A DNA stretch of 64,000 nt from Azomonas agilis (lineage in GTDB: Bacteria; Pseudomonadota; Gammaproteobacteria; Pseudomonadales; Pseudomonadaceae). Shown one piece after another: positions 26,057-34,767 of the stretch. Position 1 is the stretch's first letter, and each line of letters starts with the position of its first letter. Where the stretch lies: contig NZ_VLKG01000004.1 of the NCBI RefSeq assembly GCF_007830255.1, positions 124,001-188,000 of the forward strand. Direction: 5' to 3'. A program made the translations under genes and the position numbers. A model generated the notes under the pieces. That model did no database searches, was not told the origin of the DNA, and saw only the letters and a program-made list of their open reading frames with translations.

Positions 26057-27082
26057 ATGGCCATCAAGACCTATCGGGAAGCAGTAAAAGAAGCTCTGGC
26101 GCAGGAAATGGAGCGCGACGAGCGTGTGGTACTCATCGGTGAAGACGTGCGCGGCGGACAAGCCGGTACTGCCAGCCCGGAAAAACTAGCCACCATCGAA
26201 GCCTTCGGCGGTGTACTGGGGGTGACTAAGGGTCTTTGGACTCAGTTTGGCTCATCGCGGGTCATCGACACTCCCATTACAGAGTCGGCCATTGTGGGTA
26301 TGGCAGCGGGCGCGGCTATGACTGGACTCCGCCCTGTGGCCGAGTTGATGTTCATGGACTTCTTCGGCGTTTGCTATGACATGATCTATAACCAAGCCGC
26401 CAAGTTCCGCTATATGTTCGGCGGCAAGGCCAAAACCCCTCTGGTGATGCGCGGCATGATTGGCGCGGGCTTTTCAGCGGCGGCTCAACACTCCCAATCC
26501 CCTTACAACATCTTCGGCAGCACACCGGGGGTTAAGGTGGTGGTTCCTTCCAGCCCCTACGACGTTAAAGGCTTGCTGATCCAATCCATTCGCGACGAAG
26601 ATCCGGTAATTTTCTGTGAACACAAAGCCCTGTACGAGCTGAAAGGAGAAGTTCCGGAGCACGCCTACACCATCCCGCTGGGCGTAGCCAACTACACCCG
26701 CGAAGGCACCGATGTCACCATCATCGCCCTGTCAGCGATGGTGCATAAAGCCAACGCAGTAGCCGACAAGCTGCTCAAAGAAGGCATTTCCGTTGAGGTG
26801 GTTGACCCACGCACGGTGTCACCGCTAGACGAGGAAGGCATCCTCGAATCCGTTGCTTCCACCGGTCGGGTGGTGATTGTGGACGAATCCTCCGCCCGCT
26901 TTGGTTTTGCCCATGACGTAGCGGCTCTGATTGCCTCCCAAGCCTTCCACCACCTGAAAGCCCCCATCGTACTGATTACCCCGCCGCATACGCCGGTTCC
27001 CTTCTCACCGCCCCTCGAACAGGCGTGGATTCCCAGCGTGGAGCGCATTGAAGCGGCTGTTCGTAAGCTGATGGAGGCCTAA
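26057..27082 (+). CDS. acoB: Thiamine-diphosphate-dependent dehydrogenase E1 beta subunit (acetoin dehydrogenase type)
   Basis: A 341-residue E1 beta. It has KTYREAVKEALAQEMERDERVVLIGEDV, the GMAAGAAMTGLRPVAEL region and a transketolase C-terminal domain (VVDPRTVSPLDEEGI, VDESSARFGFAHDVAALI). The start is the ATG at 26057, ten bases after GAGGAA; a TTG nine bases earlier is too close to that site. The stop is one base before the E2 start. It forms the heterotetrameric E1 with AcoA in the cytoplasm. Confidence 0.88.
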   Translation: MAIKTYREAVKEALAQEMERDERVVLIGEDVRGGQAGTASPEKLATIEAFGGVLGVTKGLWTQFGSSRVIDTPITESAIVGMAAGAAMTGLRPVAELMFMDFFGVCYDMIYNQAAKFRYMFGGKAKTPLVMRGMIGAGFSAAAQHSQSPYNIFGSTPGVKVVVPSSPYDVKGLLIQSIRDEDPVIFCEHKALYELKGEVPEHAYTIPLGVANYTREGTDVTIIALSAMVHKANAVADKLLKEGISVEVVDPRTVSPLDEEGILESVASTGRVVIVDESSARFGFAHDVAALIASQAFHHLKAPIVLITPPHTPVPFSPPLEQAWIPSVERIEAAVRKLMEA

Positions 27083-27083
27083 C

Positions 27084-28628
27084 ATGAGCAGCCTATTTGC
27101 CATTGAAGTACCCAAGTGGGGGCTCTCTATGGAGGAGGGCACTCTGAGTCGCTGGCTGATCCAAGAGGGCGACTCCTTCAAAGCCCATCAAGAACTGTGC
27201 GAGATCGAAACCAGCAAAATCGCCAACGCCTTGGAAGCCCCCAGTGACGGCGTACTCTGTCGCATCATCGCCCAACCCGGAGTCACCCTGCCCGTAGGCG
27301 GACTGTTGGGGGTAGGCGCTCAGGGCGAAGTCAGTGCGGCGGACATCGAAGCCTTTATCGCCAGCCGAGGCGGAGCACCTAGCGCTGCTGCAACGCCAGC
27401 ACCGAGCACAGCCGCCGCGCCGGTTAAAGCCTCAGCCCCTGAGCCTCAGGCAAAAGCTTCCCAAGCGGTAGCGGCCCCTGTGGCAACTCCAGCGCCTCAG
27501 AGCACGGCCACCCAGATTCCGGCCACGTTGCAAGGGCAAACCGATGAGACTCAGGTTCAGGCCACACCCCATGCCCTACGGATGGCGCGTGAACTGGGCA
27601 TTGATCTGGCCAAAGTCACCGGGCAAGGACGCAATGGCCGCATATCGCAAAAGGATGTGGAACAGGCCATTGTGGCGCAGGGCGGACGACTGGCAGCGCC
27701 TCAATTGGCAACGCCCAACCGTCAGCCGTTGCGCTCTACCGAAGATGACAGCCGCTTGGAAGCAACACCTCTGGCCCGCCGTTTGGCCAAGCAATGGGGC
27801 ATTAATCTGCACGATTGCCGCGCTACAGGGGCACGGGGCCGGATTTGCCAAGCAGATGTGGAGGCCGCGCAGCGCACCTATCAGCCTGCCACCTCTACAG
27901 TGGCAGCGGCAACTGCTCAGCCGACCGCTATCCCTCAGGCCGATTTTGAGGTTCAGCCGTTGTCGGGGATGCGGCGGGCCATTGCTCAGCGTCTACAAGA
28001 ATCCAAACGCAACGCGCCCCACTATCGGCTGAGTCTGGACTTGGATCTGGAAAACCTGATGGCCCTGCGTCAGGAAATCAATGCTTCCATTCCACAGGTC
28101 AAAGTATCCATCAATGACTTGCTGATTAAGGCCTGCGCCCAAGCCTTGATTCGTGTGCCCGAAGTGAATGTGCAGTACGATGAGGCGAGCCAAAGCATTC
28201 GGCGCTACAGCGATGCGGATATCTCCGTAGCCGTGGCCTTACCCGGTGGGCTTATCACGCCCATCGTGCGCGCCGCCAACCAAAAGTCCATTGCGCAAAT
28301 CTCCACCGAGATGCATCACCTTGCCACCAAAGCTAAGGCGGGCACCTTAAAGCCGGAGGAGTTCCAAGGCGGAACCTTCAGTATTTCCAACTTGGGCATG
28401 CTGGGCATTCGTCAGTTCGATGCCATCATCAACCCACCCCAAGCCGCCATTTTAGCCATCGGCAGCAGCGAGCAACGGGTGGTTGCCTTGGATGGGCAAA
28501 TGGTGATTCGGCAACAGGTTACGGTTTCCCTATCCTGCGATCATCGGGTTATTGACGGTGCGTTAGGCGCTACCTTCCTGCGCGAACTCAAGCGACTGGT
28601 GCAAACCCCAGTGCTGATGTTGGTCTGA
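27084..28628 (+). CDS. acoC: Dihydrolipoamide acetyltransferase E2 with one lipoyl and two peripheral-subunit-binding domains
   Basis: A 514-residue E2. The lipoyl domain covers residues 4-80, with the lipoyl Lys at 45 in ETSKIAN. An Ala/Pro-rich linker follows (95-158). Two E3/E1-binding domains come next: 160-196 (ATPHALRMARELGI...GRISQKDV) and 227-262 (ATPLARRLAKQWGI...GRICQADV). The catalytic domain (288-514) has the DHRVIDG active-site motif. A second binding domain is unusual. Context with AcoA/AcoB suggests acetoin cleavage, though pyruvate or another 2-oxo acid cannot be excluded. GGAGG precedes the ATG. Confidence 0.9.
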   Translation: MSSLFAIEVPKWGLSMEEGTLSRWLIQEGDSFKAHQELCEIETSKIANALEAPSDGVLCRIIAQPGVTLPVGGLLGVGAQGEVSAADIEAFIASRGGAPSAAATPAPSTAAAPVKASAPEPQAKASQAVAAPVATPAPQSTATQIPATLQGQTDETQVQATPHALRMARELGIDLAKVTGQGRNGRISQKDVEQAIVAQGGRLAAPQLATPNRQPLRSTEDDSRLEATPLARRLAKQWGINLHDCRATGARGRICQADVEAAQRTYQPATSTVAAATAQPTAIPQADFEVQPLSGMRRAIAQRLQESKRNAPHYRLSLDLDLENLMALRQEINASIPQVKVSINDLLIKACAQALIRVPEVNVQYDEASQSIRRYSDADISVAVALPGGLITPIVRAANQKSIAQISTEMHHLATKAKAGTLKPEEFQGGTFSISNLGMLGIRQFDAIINPPQAAILAIGSSEQRVVALDGQMVIRQQVTVSLSCDHRVIDGALGATFLRELKRLVQTPVLMLV

Positions 28629-28638
28629 GGAATTAGCC

Positions 28639-30036
28639 ATGAATGATTACGATGTTTTAGTCATTGGCAGCGGCCCCGGCGGTTATGTAGCCGCCATCCG
28701 CGCCGCGCAACTGGGGCTCAAAACAGCCGTGGTTGAAAAGCAACACTTGGGGGGAATTTGCCTCAACTGGGGCTGTATTCCCACCAAAGCCCTGCTCAAA
28801 GGCGCTGAAATTGCCCATACCCTGACCCACTTAGATCAGTTCGGTTTCAGTGTCGAGAATCCGCAATTCAAGGTGGAGCGACTGGTTCAGCACAGCCGGG
28901 ACGTATCCGCCAAGTTGACCGGCGGCATTGCTTATCTGCTGAACAAAAACGGCGTTGAAGTGATCCGAGGCCGGGCTCGGGTGCTGGATAAGGGCGTGGT
29001 TTCGGTGCTGGAGGAAGAAACGGAGTCGGTGTTTAAAGCCGCTCATATCATCCTCGCCACCGGCGCACGGCCCCGCAATCTGCCGGGAGTTCAGGCCGAC
29101 GGGCAGCGCATCTGGAATTACTTTGATGCGCTGGTTCCCAAAGCTGTACCCAGCTCCTTGCTGGTGATTGGCTCGGGCGCGATTGGCATGGAATTCACCA
29201 GCCTGTATCAGGATTTAGGCAGCCAAGTCACCTTGGTGGAGCTGAATAATCGCATCATGCCGGTTGAAGATGCCGAAGTCGCCGCCCTAGTGCATAAAAG
29301 CTTTGAGCGGCGGGGTATCCAGATTCATACCCAAACAGCGGTTACGGCAGTGGATACGCAAAATCCGCAGCATTTGGTATGCACCCTGCGTCAAGCCAAC
29401 GGGCAGGAAACTCAGGTCAGCGTCGACCGCGTGCTGATCGCTGCCGGTGTACAGCCTAATATCGAAGATTTGGGGCTAGAAGCCTTGGGCGTGGAGCTGG
29501 AAACCGGCTTTATCAAAACCGATGCTTGGGGGCAAACCAATGTGTTTGGTCTGTATGCCATCGGAGATGTAGCCGGTGCCCCTTGTCTGGCCCACAAAGC
29601 CAGCCATGAAGGCGTGCTCTGTGTGGAAAAACTGGCCGGTGTGGACTCAGCCCATGCCTTGGATTACGACTACATCCCCGGCTGCACCTACACAAGGCCC
29701 CAAGTCGCTAGTTTAGGGCTAACGGAAGAACAAGCCCTCGCTCGAGGTTACCAAGTCAAGGTAGGCCGCTTTCAGTACCAAGCCAACGGCAAGGCCTTGG
29801 CGATGGGTGATAGCGAAGGCTTCGTGAAAACCCTGTTTGATGCGGCCACCGGCGCTTTGCTGGGTGCGCACATGGTGGGGCCAGAAGTCACTGAGCAAAT
29901 CCAAGGTTTTGGTATCGCCCACACCTTGGAGGCTACGGACGAGTTTTTACAGCAGGTGGTATTTGCCCATCCGACGCTGTCGGAAGCCATGCACGAAGCC
30001 ATCTTGGCCAGTAGCGGGCGGGCATTACATCACTAA
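28639..30036 (+). CDS. lpdA: Dihydrolipoyl dehydrogenase (E3)
   Basis: A 465-residue flavoprotein disulfide reductase. FAD motif VIGSGPGGYVAA, redox-active cysteines in GGICLNWGCIPTK, NAD motif VIGSGAIGMEF, second FAD motif YAIGDVAG, and C-terminal HPTLSEAMHE with the active-site His-Glu pair. It reoxidises dihydrolipoyl groups of the E2 with NAD. It starts ten bases after the E2 stop and is dedicated to this complex by position. Confidence 0.93.
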   Translation: MNDYDVLVIGSGPGGYVAAIRAAQLGLKTAVVEKQHLGGICLNWGCIPTKALLKGAEIAHTLTHLDQFGFSVENPQFKVERLVQHSRDVSAKLTGGIAYLLNKNGVEVIRGRARVLDKGVVSVLEEETESVFKAAHIILATGARPRNLPGVQADGQRIWNYFDALVPKAVPSSLLVIGSGAIGMEFTSLYQDLGSQVTLVELNNRIMPVEDAEVAALVHKSFERRGIQIHTQTAVTAVDTQNPQHLVCTLRQANGQETQVSVDRVLIAAGVQPNIEDLGLEALGVELETGFIKTDAWGQTNVFGLYAIGDVAGAPCLAHKASHEGVLCVEKLAGVDSAHALDYDYIPGCTYTRPQVASLGLTEEQALARGYQVKVGRFQYQANGKALAMGDSEGFVKTLFDAATGALLGAHMVGPEVTEQIQGFGIAHTLEATDEFLQQVVFAHPTLSEAMHEAILASSGRALHH

Positions 30037-30086
30037 CGTCGGGTCATTGCTGATACATCCCTTGGTATAAAAATAAGGAAAACGCT

Positions 30087-31235
30087 ATGTCTGTGCAGAC
30101 CAAATCCGTCACCTCACCGCCTAAATTCTTCATTGGTAAGAACTTTCTGGGCCAACTGGGAACCTACGTTTCTGATTTAGGGAGTCACGCCTACGTTATC
30201 TGTGACCCCTTCATTCTGGAGCGCGCCCTGTGCGAGGCTGCGCCTTCTTTTGAAGGTAAAGGCCAAGCGATTTTTGAGCGCTTTAATTTGGAATGTACTC
30301 AGCAAGAAATTGATCGCCACTGTGGATTGGTAACGGCAGCAGCGGCCAATGTAATTGTGGGCATTGGCGGCGGTAAAACCCTCGATACCGCTAAAGCAGT
30401 GGCTTATGAGCGCAATCTGCCGGTGGTGATTTTCCCAACAATTGCCTCAACCGACGCACCCTGCACGGCATTGGCGGTGTTATATACGCCCACTGGAGAG
30501 TTCGACCGCTATCTGTTCTTGCCCCGTAATCCCGATTTAGTGCTGGCCGACAGCCGTATTTTGGCAGAAGCCCCTTTGCGCTTGTTCTTGGCTGGAATCG
30601 GCGATGCCTTAGCCACCTATTTCGAGGCGCGGGCCTGTTACCGCGCCAACGGTGAAAACCTAACCCGCCTGAAAATGAAGCCTTCTCGCACCGGTTTAGG
30701 ATTATCGCGCCTGTGCTTAGACATCCTGCTGGAAAACGCCGTGTCTGCTTGTGTAGCGGTGCGGGAAAAGCGCGTTACTCCAGCGGTTGAGCACACCATT
30801 GAGTCCACCATTTACCTAAGTGGTGTGGGGGTTGAAGGCGCAGGGATTGCGGCCGCCCACGCTATTCACAATGGCATGACCCAAGTGCCCTCATTGCATG
30901 GCGCTCAGCATGGTGAAAAGGTCACTTTTGGCGTGATTGCGCAACTGGTGTTGGAAAATGCGCCCCAAGCTGAACTGAATTTAGTGCTGGATTTTATTAA
31001 AGCCGTGGGCTTGCCCCTGACTTTAGAGGATTTAGGATTGGATCAGTTTGTGGAAAGCCAGTGGCGGCAAGTGGCTGAGTTGGCCTGCTCGGAACAGGAT
31101 TCCATGGGCAATATGCCCTTTACCGTTACCCCAGGTGATGTGTACGACGCTATCGTAACCGCCAATGCTTTGGCGCATGCCCATAAGGCGTTAGCGCAGG
31201 TTCGATCGGTGTTTGATCCTAGCCTGATCGCTTAA
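30087..31235 (+). CDS. gldA: Glycerol dehydrogenase family protein (GldA-like, zinc/iron-dependent alcohol dehydrogenase)
   Basis: A 382-residue GldA-family protein. The NAD-binding GIGGGKTLDTAKA (near residue 93), TIASTDAPC, and metal ligands in GIGDALATYFEA (Asp), AAAHAIHNG (His) and GAQHGEKV (His) are all present. GldA oxidises glycerol to dihydroxyacetone, and several members also oxidise 1,2-propanediol or 2,3-butanediol. As the last gene of an acetoin-dehydrogenase operon it may produce acetoin from 2,3-butanediol. The ribosome site AAGGA is preceded by AAAAATAA, a possible Hfq/Crc site. A strong terminator follows. Confidence 0.88.
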   Translation: MSVQTKSVTSPPKFFIGKNFLGQLGTYVSDLGSHAYVICDPFILERALCEAAPSFEGKGQAIFERFNLECTQQEIDRHCGLVTAAAANVIVGIGGGKTLDTAKAVAYERNLPVVIFPTIASTDAPCTALAVLYTPTGEFDRYLFLPRNPDLVLADSRILAEAPLRLFLAGIGDALATYFEARACYRANGENLTRLKMKPSRTGLGLSRLCLDILLENAVSACVAVREKRVTPAVEHTIESTIYLSGVGVEGAGIAAAHAIHNGMTQVPSLHGAQHGEKVTFGVIAQLVLENAPQAELNLVLDFIKAVGLPLTLEDLGLDQFVESQWRQVAELACSEQDSMGNMPFTVTPGDVYDAIVTANALAHAHKALAQVRSVFDPSLIA

Positions 31236-31274
31236 ACCGCTTCCTATCTGGTACTTCACAGCTTTTGCTGTACG

Positions 31275-31310
31275 GCTCGATGTGCTCCTCAGTCGCATCG
31301 AGCTTTTTTT
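31275..31310 (+). terminator. Rho-independent terminator of the aco operon
   Basis: GCTCGATG and CATCGAGC form a perfect eight-base stem followed directly by seven T residues, 40 bases after the gldA stop. Confidence 0.93.
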
Positions 31311-31676
31311 AGGCATTCAATCAGTATCTAAGTCTTTATAAGCTCCCTCAGTGTGACGACCTGCATTTAGTCACTGCTAAAGCGCCGCAGGTCATTCCAG
31401 TTTAAATCTGAAGCTATGAGTGGCAGTTTGCCTATGATCTGGCCTCAAGGACTCAGGCCACCTTGATTCCCCTGTGAAGCTTGTTGAAACCCTGCCAGTG
31501 ACCTCAGGGGTAAATGCAATGCAGGGATTAACGCCACATATAGAGTTTATTATTTGTTTATTGTCCACTTAAAAATGACAAATAAATCCATTTGTGCTCA
31601 TTAATATATATCAATAAAGACAGTAATCTTCTCTCCATCGCGTCACTGATGACACATTCCCCTCTAGGAGAGTCCC

Positions 31677-31845
31677 ATGTTTACCAATGCCCACACCGCT
31701 ATCGCCCTGTTATCACCAGTTTGGTGATCAGAATCAACTGATCCACTTTTTGAGAAATCTAGCGATGGCCGGCGGATTGTTACAGGTAGCGCTCTACGCC
31801 GATCCGCAAACCCGCTCAAAAACCTCTGGATACACCCACGCCTAA
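31677..31845 (+). pseudogene. Decayed DoxX-family membrane protein gene
   Basis: An ATG at 31677 with AGGAG upstream starts a 16-codon frame (MFTNAHTAIALLSPVW) ending at TGA. In the +1 frame the sequence YHQFGDQNQLIHF followed by RNLAMAGGLLQVALY runs to a TAA at 31845. This matches the conserved DoxX motif around FLKNLAMAGG. A complete DoxX protein has about 130-150 residues and four membrane helices; only about 55 codons remain, with a frameshift and an internal deletion. DoxX often sits beside pirin, the next gene here, which supports the identification. Confidence 0.6.
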
Positions 31846-31860
31846 GCACCGGAAGAGAGC

Positions 31861-32583
31861 ATGAATACTTTATTGAAATCCAATGATCGCGGCTTTGCTG
31901 ATCACGGTTGGCTGCAATCACACCACAGTTTTTCCTTCGCCAATTACTACAATCCAGAGCAACTGGGCTTTTCTGATCTACTGGTGATTAACGACGACCA
32001 TGTGGCTCCCGGCAAAGGCTTTAAGCGCCATCCTCATCAGAATATGGAGATTTTCTCCTACGTTTTGGAGGGCACTTTGGAACACCAAGACAGCATGGGT
32101 AATGGCTCGCAGATACAGGCGGGTGATGTACAACTGATGAGTGCGGGAACCGGAGTCACCCACAGCGAATTTAATGCTTCGCCTCAGGCTGAAGTGCATT
32201 TTCTGCAAATCTGGATTTTGCCCGATACTCAGGGGTTACAACCTAGTTATCAGCAAAAACGTTTTTCCACCGAGGGCAAACGCGGACGCTTGCAACTGAT
32301 CCTTTCCCCCGATGGCGCGCAGGGATCATTGCGGATTCACCAAGAGGCACGGGTTTACGCCGGACTCTTTGATGGCACTGAACGCACCTCTGTGCCTGTA
32401 CCTGCACAGCGTTATCTGTATGTTCACTTAGCGCGGGGTAGTCTGACCGTGAACGGCCAAAGCTTACAAGCCGGTGATGGGTTGCGGATTCGTCAGGCAG
32501 AATACTTGGAGTTAGCAGGAGGAAACCAAGCTGAGGTGCTAGTCTTTGAGCTACGCCCCCAAGAACTTCCTCATCGAATCTAA
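31861..32583 (+). CDS. Pirin family protein (bicupin)
   Basis: A 240-residue pirin of the YhhW type. The first cupin has the metal ligands in HHSFSF, HPHQNMEIFSYVLEG and the conserved HSEFN. A second cupin domain follows from about residue 140. Bacterial members have quercetinase activity in some cases. It begins 15 bases after the DoxX remnant and is followed by an FMN reductase, a common stress-associated grouping. Ribosome site GGAAGAG. Confidence 0.9.
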   Translation: MNTLLKSNDRGFADHGWLQSHHSFSFANYYNPEQLGFSDLLVINDDHVAPGKGFKRHPHQNMEIFSYVLEGTLEHQDSMGNGSQIQAGDVQLMSAGTGVTHSEFNASPQAEVHFLQIWILPDTQGLQPSYQQKRFSTEGKRGRLQLILSPDGAQGSLRIHQEARVYAGLFDGTERTSVPVPAQRYLYVHLARGSLTVNGQSLQAGDGLRIRQAEYLELAGGNQAEVLVFELRPQELPHRI

Positions 32584-32630
32584 TCCATACTCAATTCATC
32601 CATTAAGCATCTCAAGTTCAGGATTTTATT

Positions 32631-33194
32631 ATGAGTCAGTCTATTCCTAACATTCTCGGTATCTGCGGCAGCCTGCGCAAAGACTCCAACAGCTTGGCCA
32701 TTTTGAACACCCTAGCTGAGTCGCTTAAAGATAAAGCCCACTTCCGTATTCAGCGTTTGGATGATGTGCCTTTGTACAATCAGGACTTGGATACGCCAGA
32801 AGTATTACCCGGTGTGGCTGTTCTGCGCGCCGCCATTGGAGCTGCTGATGGTATTGTGATCGTCACCCCAGAGTACAATTACGGCCTTCCCGGTGTGGTT
32901 AAAAATGCGCTGGATTGGGCCTCCCGCCCCTATAATCAATCCACCTTGACGGGCAAGCCAGTGTTGTCGGTGTCCTCATCTCCGGCCTTTACCGGCGGCG
33001 TGCGTGCTTTGGCTCAGCTCAACGAAACCCTGCTGGCGATTGGCGTTCAAGTTCTGTCAGGCCCACAGGTGGTGATCGGCACGGCCCATGAAAAAATCCG
33101 TGACGGACGATTAGTCGATACAGCCACCCTGAACTTTTTGGATGCCAGCTTTGAGCGACTCTTTGTAGAAATCGCCCAGATTGCACGACGCTAA
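32631..33194 (+). CDS. NADPH-dependent FMN reductase (flavodoxin-like fold)
   Basis: A 187-residue protein with GICGSLRKDSNSLAIL (FMN phosphate loop) and TPEYNYGLPGVVKNALDWASRP, the hallmark of the NADPH-dependent FMN reductase/ChrR/azoreductase family. It reduces FMN or quinones with NADPH in the cytosol. It follows pirin on the same strand by 47 bases, and a hairpin terminator closes the unit. The substrate is not predictable. Confidence 0.9.
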   Translation: MSQSIPNILGICGSLRKDSNSLAILNTLAESLKDKAHFRIQRLDDVPLYNQDLDTPEVLPGVAVLRAAIGAADGIVIVTPEYNYGLPGVVKNALDWASRPYNQSTLTGKPVLSVSSSPAFTGGVRALAQLNETLLAIGVQVLSGPQVVIGTAHEKIRDGRLVDTATLNFLDASFERLFVEIAQIARR

Positions 33195-33202
33195 ACTTAA
33201 AT

Positions 33203-33240
33203 ATCGCCTAAGCGCCTTAACCAAGGTGCTTAGGCGATTT
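33203..33240. terminator. Bidirectional terminator between FMN reductase and LysR genes
   Basis: ATCGCCTAAGC pairs perfectly with GCTTAGGCGAT, with an inner CCTT-AACC-AAGG stem, followed by TTT on the plus strand and ATTTAA on the minus strand. It lies between convergent gene ends. Confidence 0.85.
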
Positions 33241-34129
33241 AAAACCGCGTTTGACTGAGGGTCTCGTGCAAGTAATTGCTGAACACCCGAATCAGTAGTG
33301 ATACCTGACGATGTTGCGGATACAGCGCATAGATGGTTAACGGTGGGGGCCGAAAATCATCCAGTATCCGAACTAAAGCTCCCGACTCCAGATGCCGCCC
33401 CACGATAAAGGTGGGTAGTAAGGCCACGCCCAAACCAGCCACCGCAGCATCCCCAATCAGCTCACCGTTATTCACCCGATAACGTCCCCGCACGTTGATG
33501 CGCTCCGGTTGCCCCTGATTGCGATACACCCATTCCACGGATTTACTGTGCCCATACAGCAAACACTCATGCTGGGCTAAATCAGCAGGCTCCTGCGGGG
33601 TTCCTTTGCGGTTCAAATAGCTGGGGCTGCAACAGGTCACCATATCCGATGCGCCCAAAGGACGGGCCACCAGCGACGAATCGGCCAATACGCCGATCCG
33701 CACCGCCATGTCGTAGCCTTCATCCAGCATATCCACCCGACGGTCGCTCAGATCCAGCTCAATGGAGATTTCGGGATAGCGCTCCAAAAACCCCGGTAAC
33801 AGCGTGCTCAGGTACAGGGTGCCAAAGGACATAGGAGCGGATAAACGCAGCGCTCCTCGTGGTGTGGCCCGCTGCTGGGAGATGGCCTGCTCAGCATCCT
33901 CCACTTCCCGCAGAATCTTTTTAGCGCTCTCGTAATAGGCTTGTCCCAAAGGAGTTACGTCCAACCGGCGCGTGGAACGGTTGATCAGACGTACTCCCAA
34001 GCGGGCTTCTAGCTGCATTAAGCGACGGCTGACAAATTGCTTGGATAACCCACTTTGTTCTGCGGCGGCGGTGAAACTCTTGCATTCCAGTACGGTAACA
34101 AATAACCGCATGTCTTCCAGTTGGCTCAT
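33239..34129 (-). CDS. LysR-family transcriptional regulator
   Basis: A 296-residue CrgA-type LysR protein. The HTH (residues 1-60) includes MRLFVTVLECKSFTAAAEQSGLSKQFVSRRLMQLEARLGVRLINRSTRRLDVT. The effector domain contains GYDMAVRIGVLADSSLVARPL, common in regulators of oxidoreductase genes. It is convergent with the FMN reductase gene and divergent from the DUF2790 gene. It may regulate the pirin/FMN reductase pair, inferred from position. Confidence 0.92.
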   Translation of the reverse strand: MSQLEDMRLFVTVLECKSFTAAAEQSGLSKQFVSRRLMQLEARLGVRLINRSTRRLDVTPLGQAYYESAKKILREVEDAEQAISQQRATPRGALRLSAPMSFGTLYLSTLLPGFLERYPEISIELDLSDRRVDMLDEGYDMAVRIGVLADSSLVARPLGASDMVTCCSPSYLNRKGTPQEPADLAQHECLLYGHSKSVEWVYRNQGQPERINVRGRYRVNNGELIGDAAVAGLGVALLPTFIVGRHLESGALVRILDDFRPPPLTIYALYPQHRQVSLLIRVFSNYLHETLSQTRF

Positions 34130-34247
34130 TGTCCTATCCTAGTTTACTGAGTAAAGCCAATTAGCTGCTTATTCTAACCTAAAAGAGACAGTAATCTAGG
34201 CTCCAAGGCGCTCAACACCGCGCCACCCACAGATTAAGGAGCTTGAC

Positions 34248-34589
34248 ATGACCACAATCCACTTCCCCAAACCTGCTATCAGCACACTGGGCTTACTGGG
34301 ACTGTTTTTAGGCAGCAGCTTTGCCCACGCAACCGAAGCTACAGGGATCTTTGAATCTCGCCCTTTGTATGTAGTCGTCAACGCTGCCAAAACGACAGAA
34401 GCCGAATCCTCAGAAATAGAGTCTTATCACTACGGTGAAACTTTGGATGTTCAGGAGGTGATTTCAATCACTAAGGACAGCTCTGTGACCTGCGCCCCGG
34501 TTCCCGTCACCATGCTGTACAAAGACTCTCAAGGCGTTTTGCGTAAGCTGAATTATCAAGTGTTCGATAATGGCTGTCAGAGCGGTTGA
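34248..34589 (+). CDS. DUF2790-type small exported protein
   Basis: A 113-residue protein with a signal peptide (hydrophobic stretch ISTLGLLGLFLGSSFAHA). The mature part holds YHYGETLDVQEVISIT, a Cys, then a MLYKDSQGVLRKLNYQVFDNGC tail with a second Cys. This layout is characteristic of DUF2790, a family mainly found in Pseudomonas and relatives. The two Cys could form a disulfide. Function unknown. TTAAGGAG precedes the ATG. It supports the taxonomic assignment. Confidence 0.85.
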   Translation: MTTIHFPKPAISTLGLLGLFLGSSFAHATEATGIFESRPLYVVVNAAKTTEAESSEIESYHYGETLDVQEVISITKDSSVTCAPVPVTMLYKDSQGVLRKLNYQVFDNGCQSG

Positions 34590-34767
34590 AGTGCTCCTTT
34601 GTGCCTAGGTGTGTAGTCCCTCAGAAATATGGGTAAAACAGAGCAAGGCGTGAGCCCTATCAGCCAAGACGATAGGGTCAGTCTGTGTTGCAGTTTTTCT
34701 CTCTGCGTACAAGGCTTATTTAGTCACCTTAGTCAGCACCCCATAGGCTCTAAAGTCTGAGCAAGGC

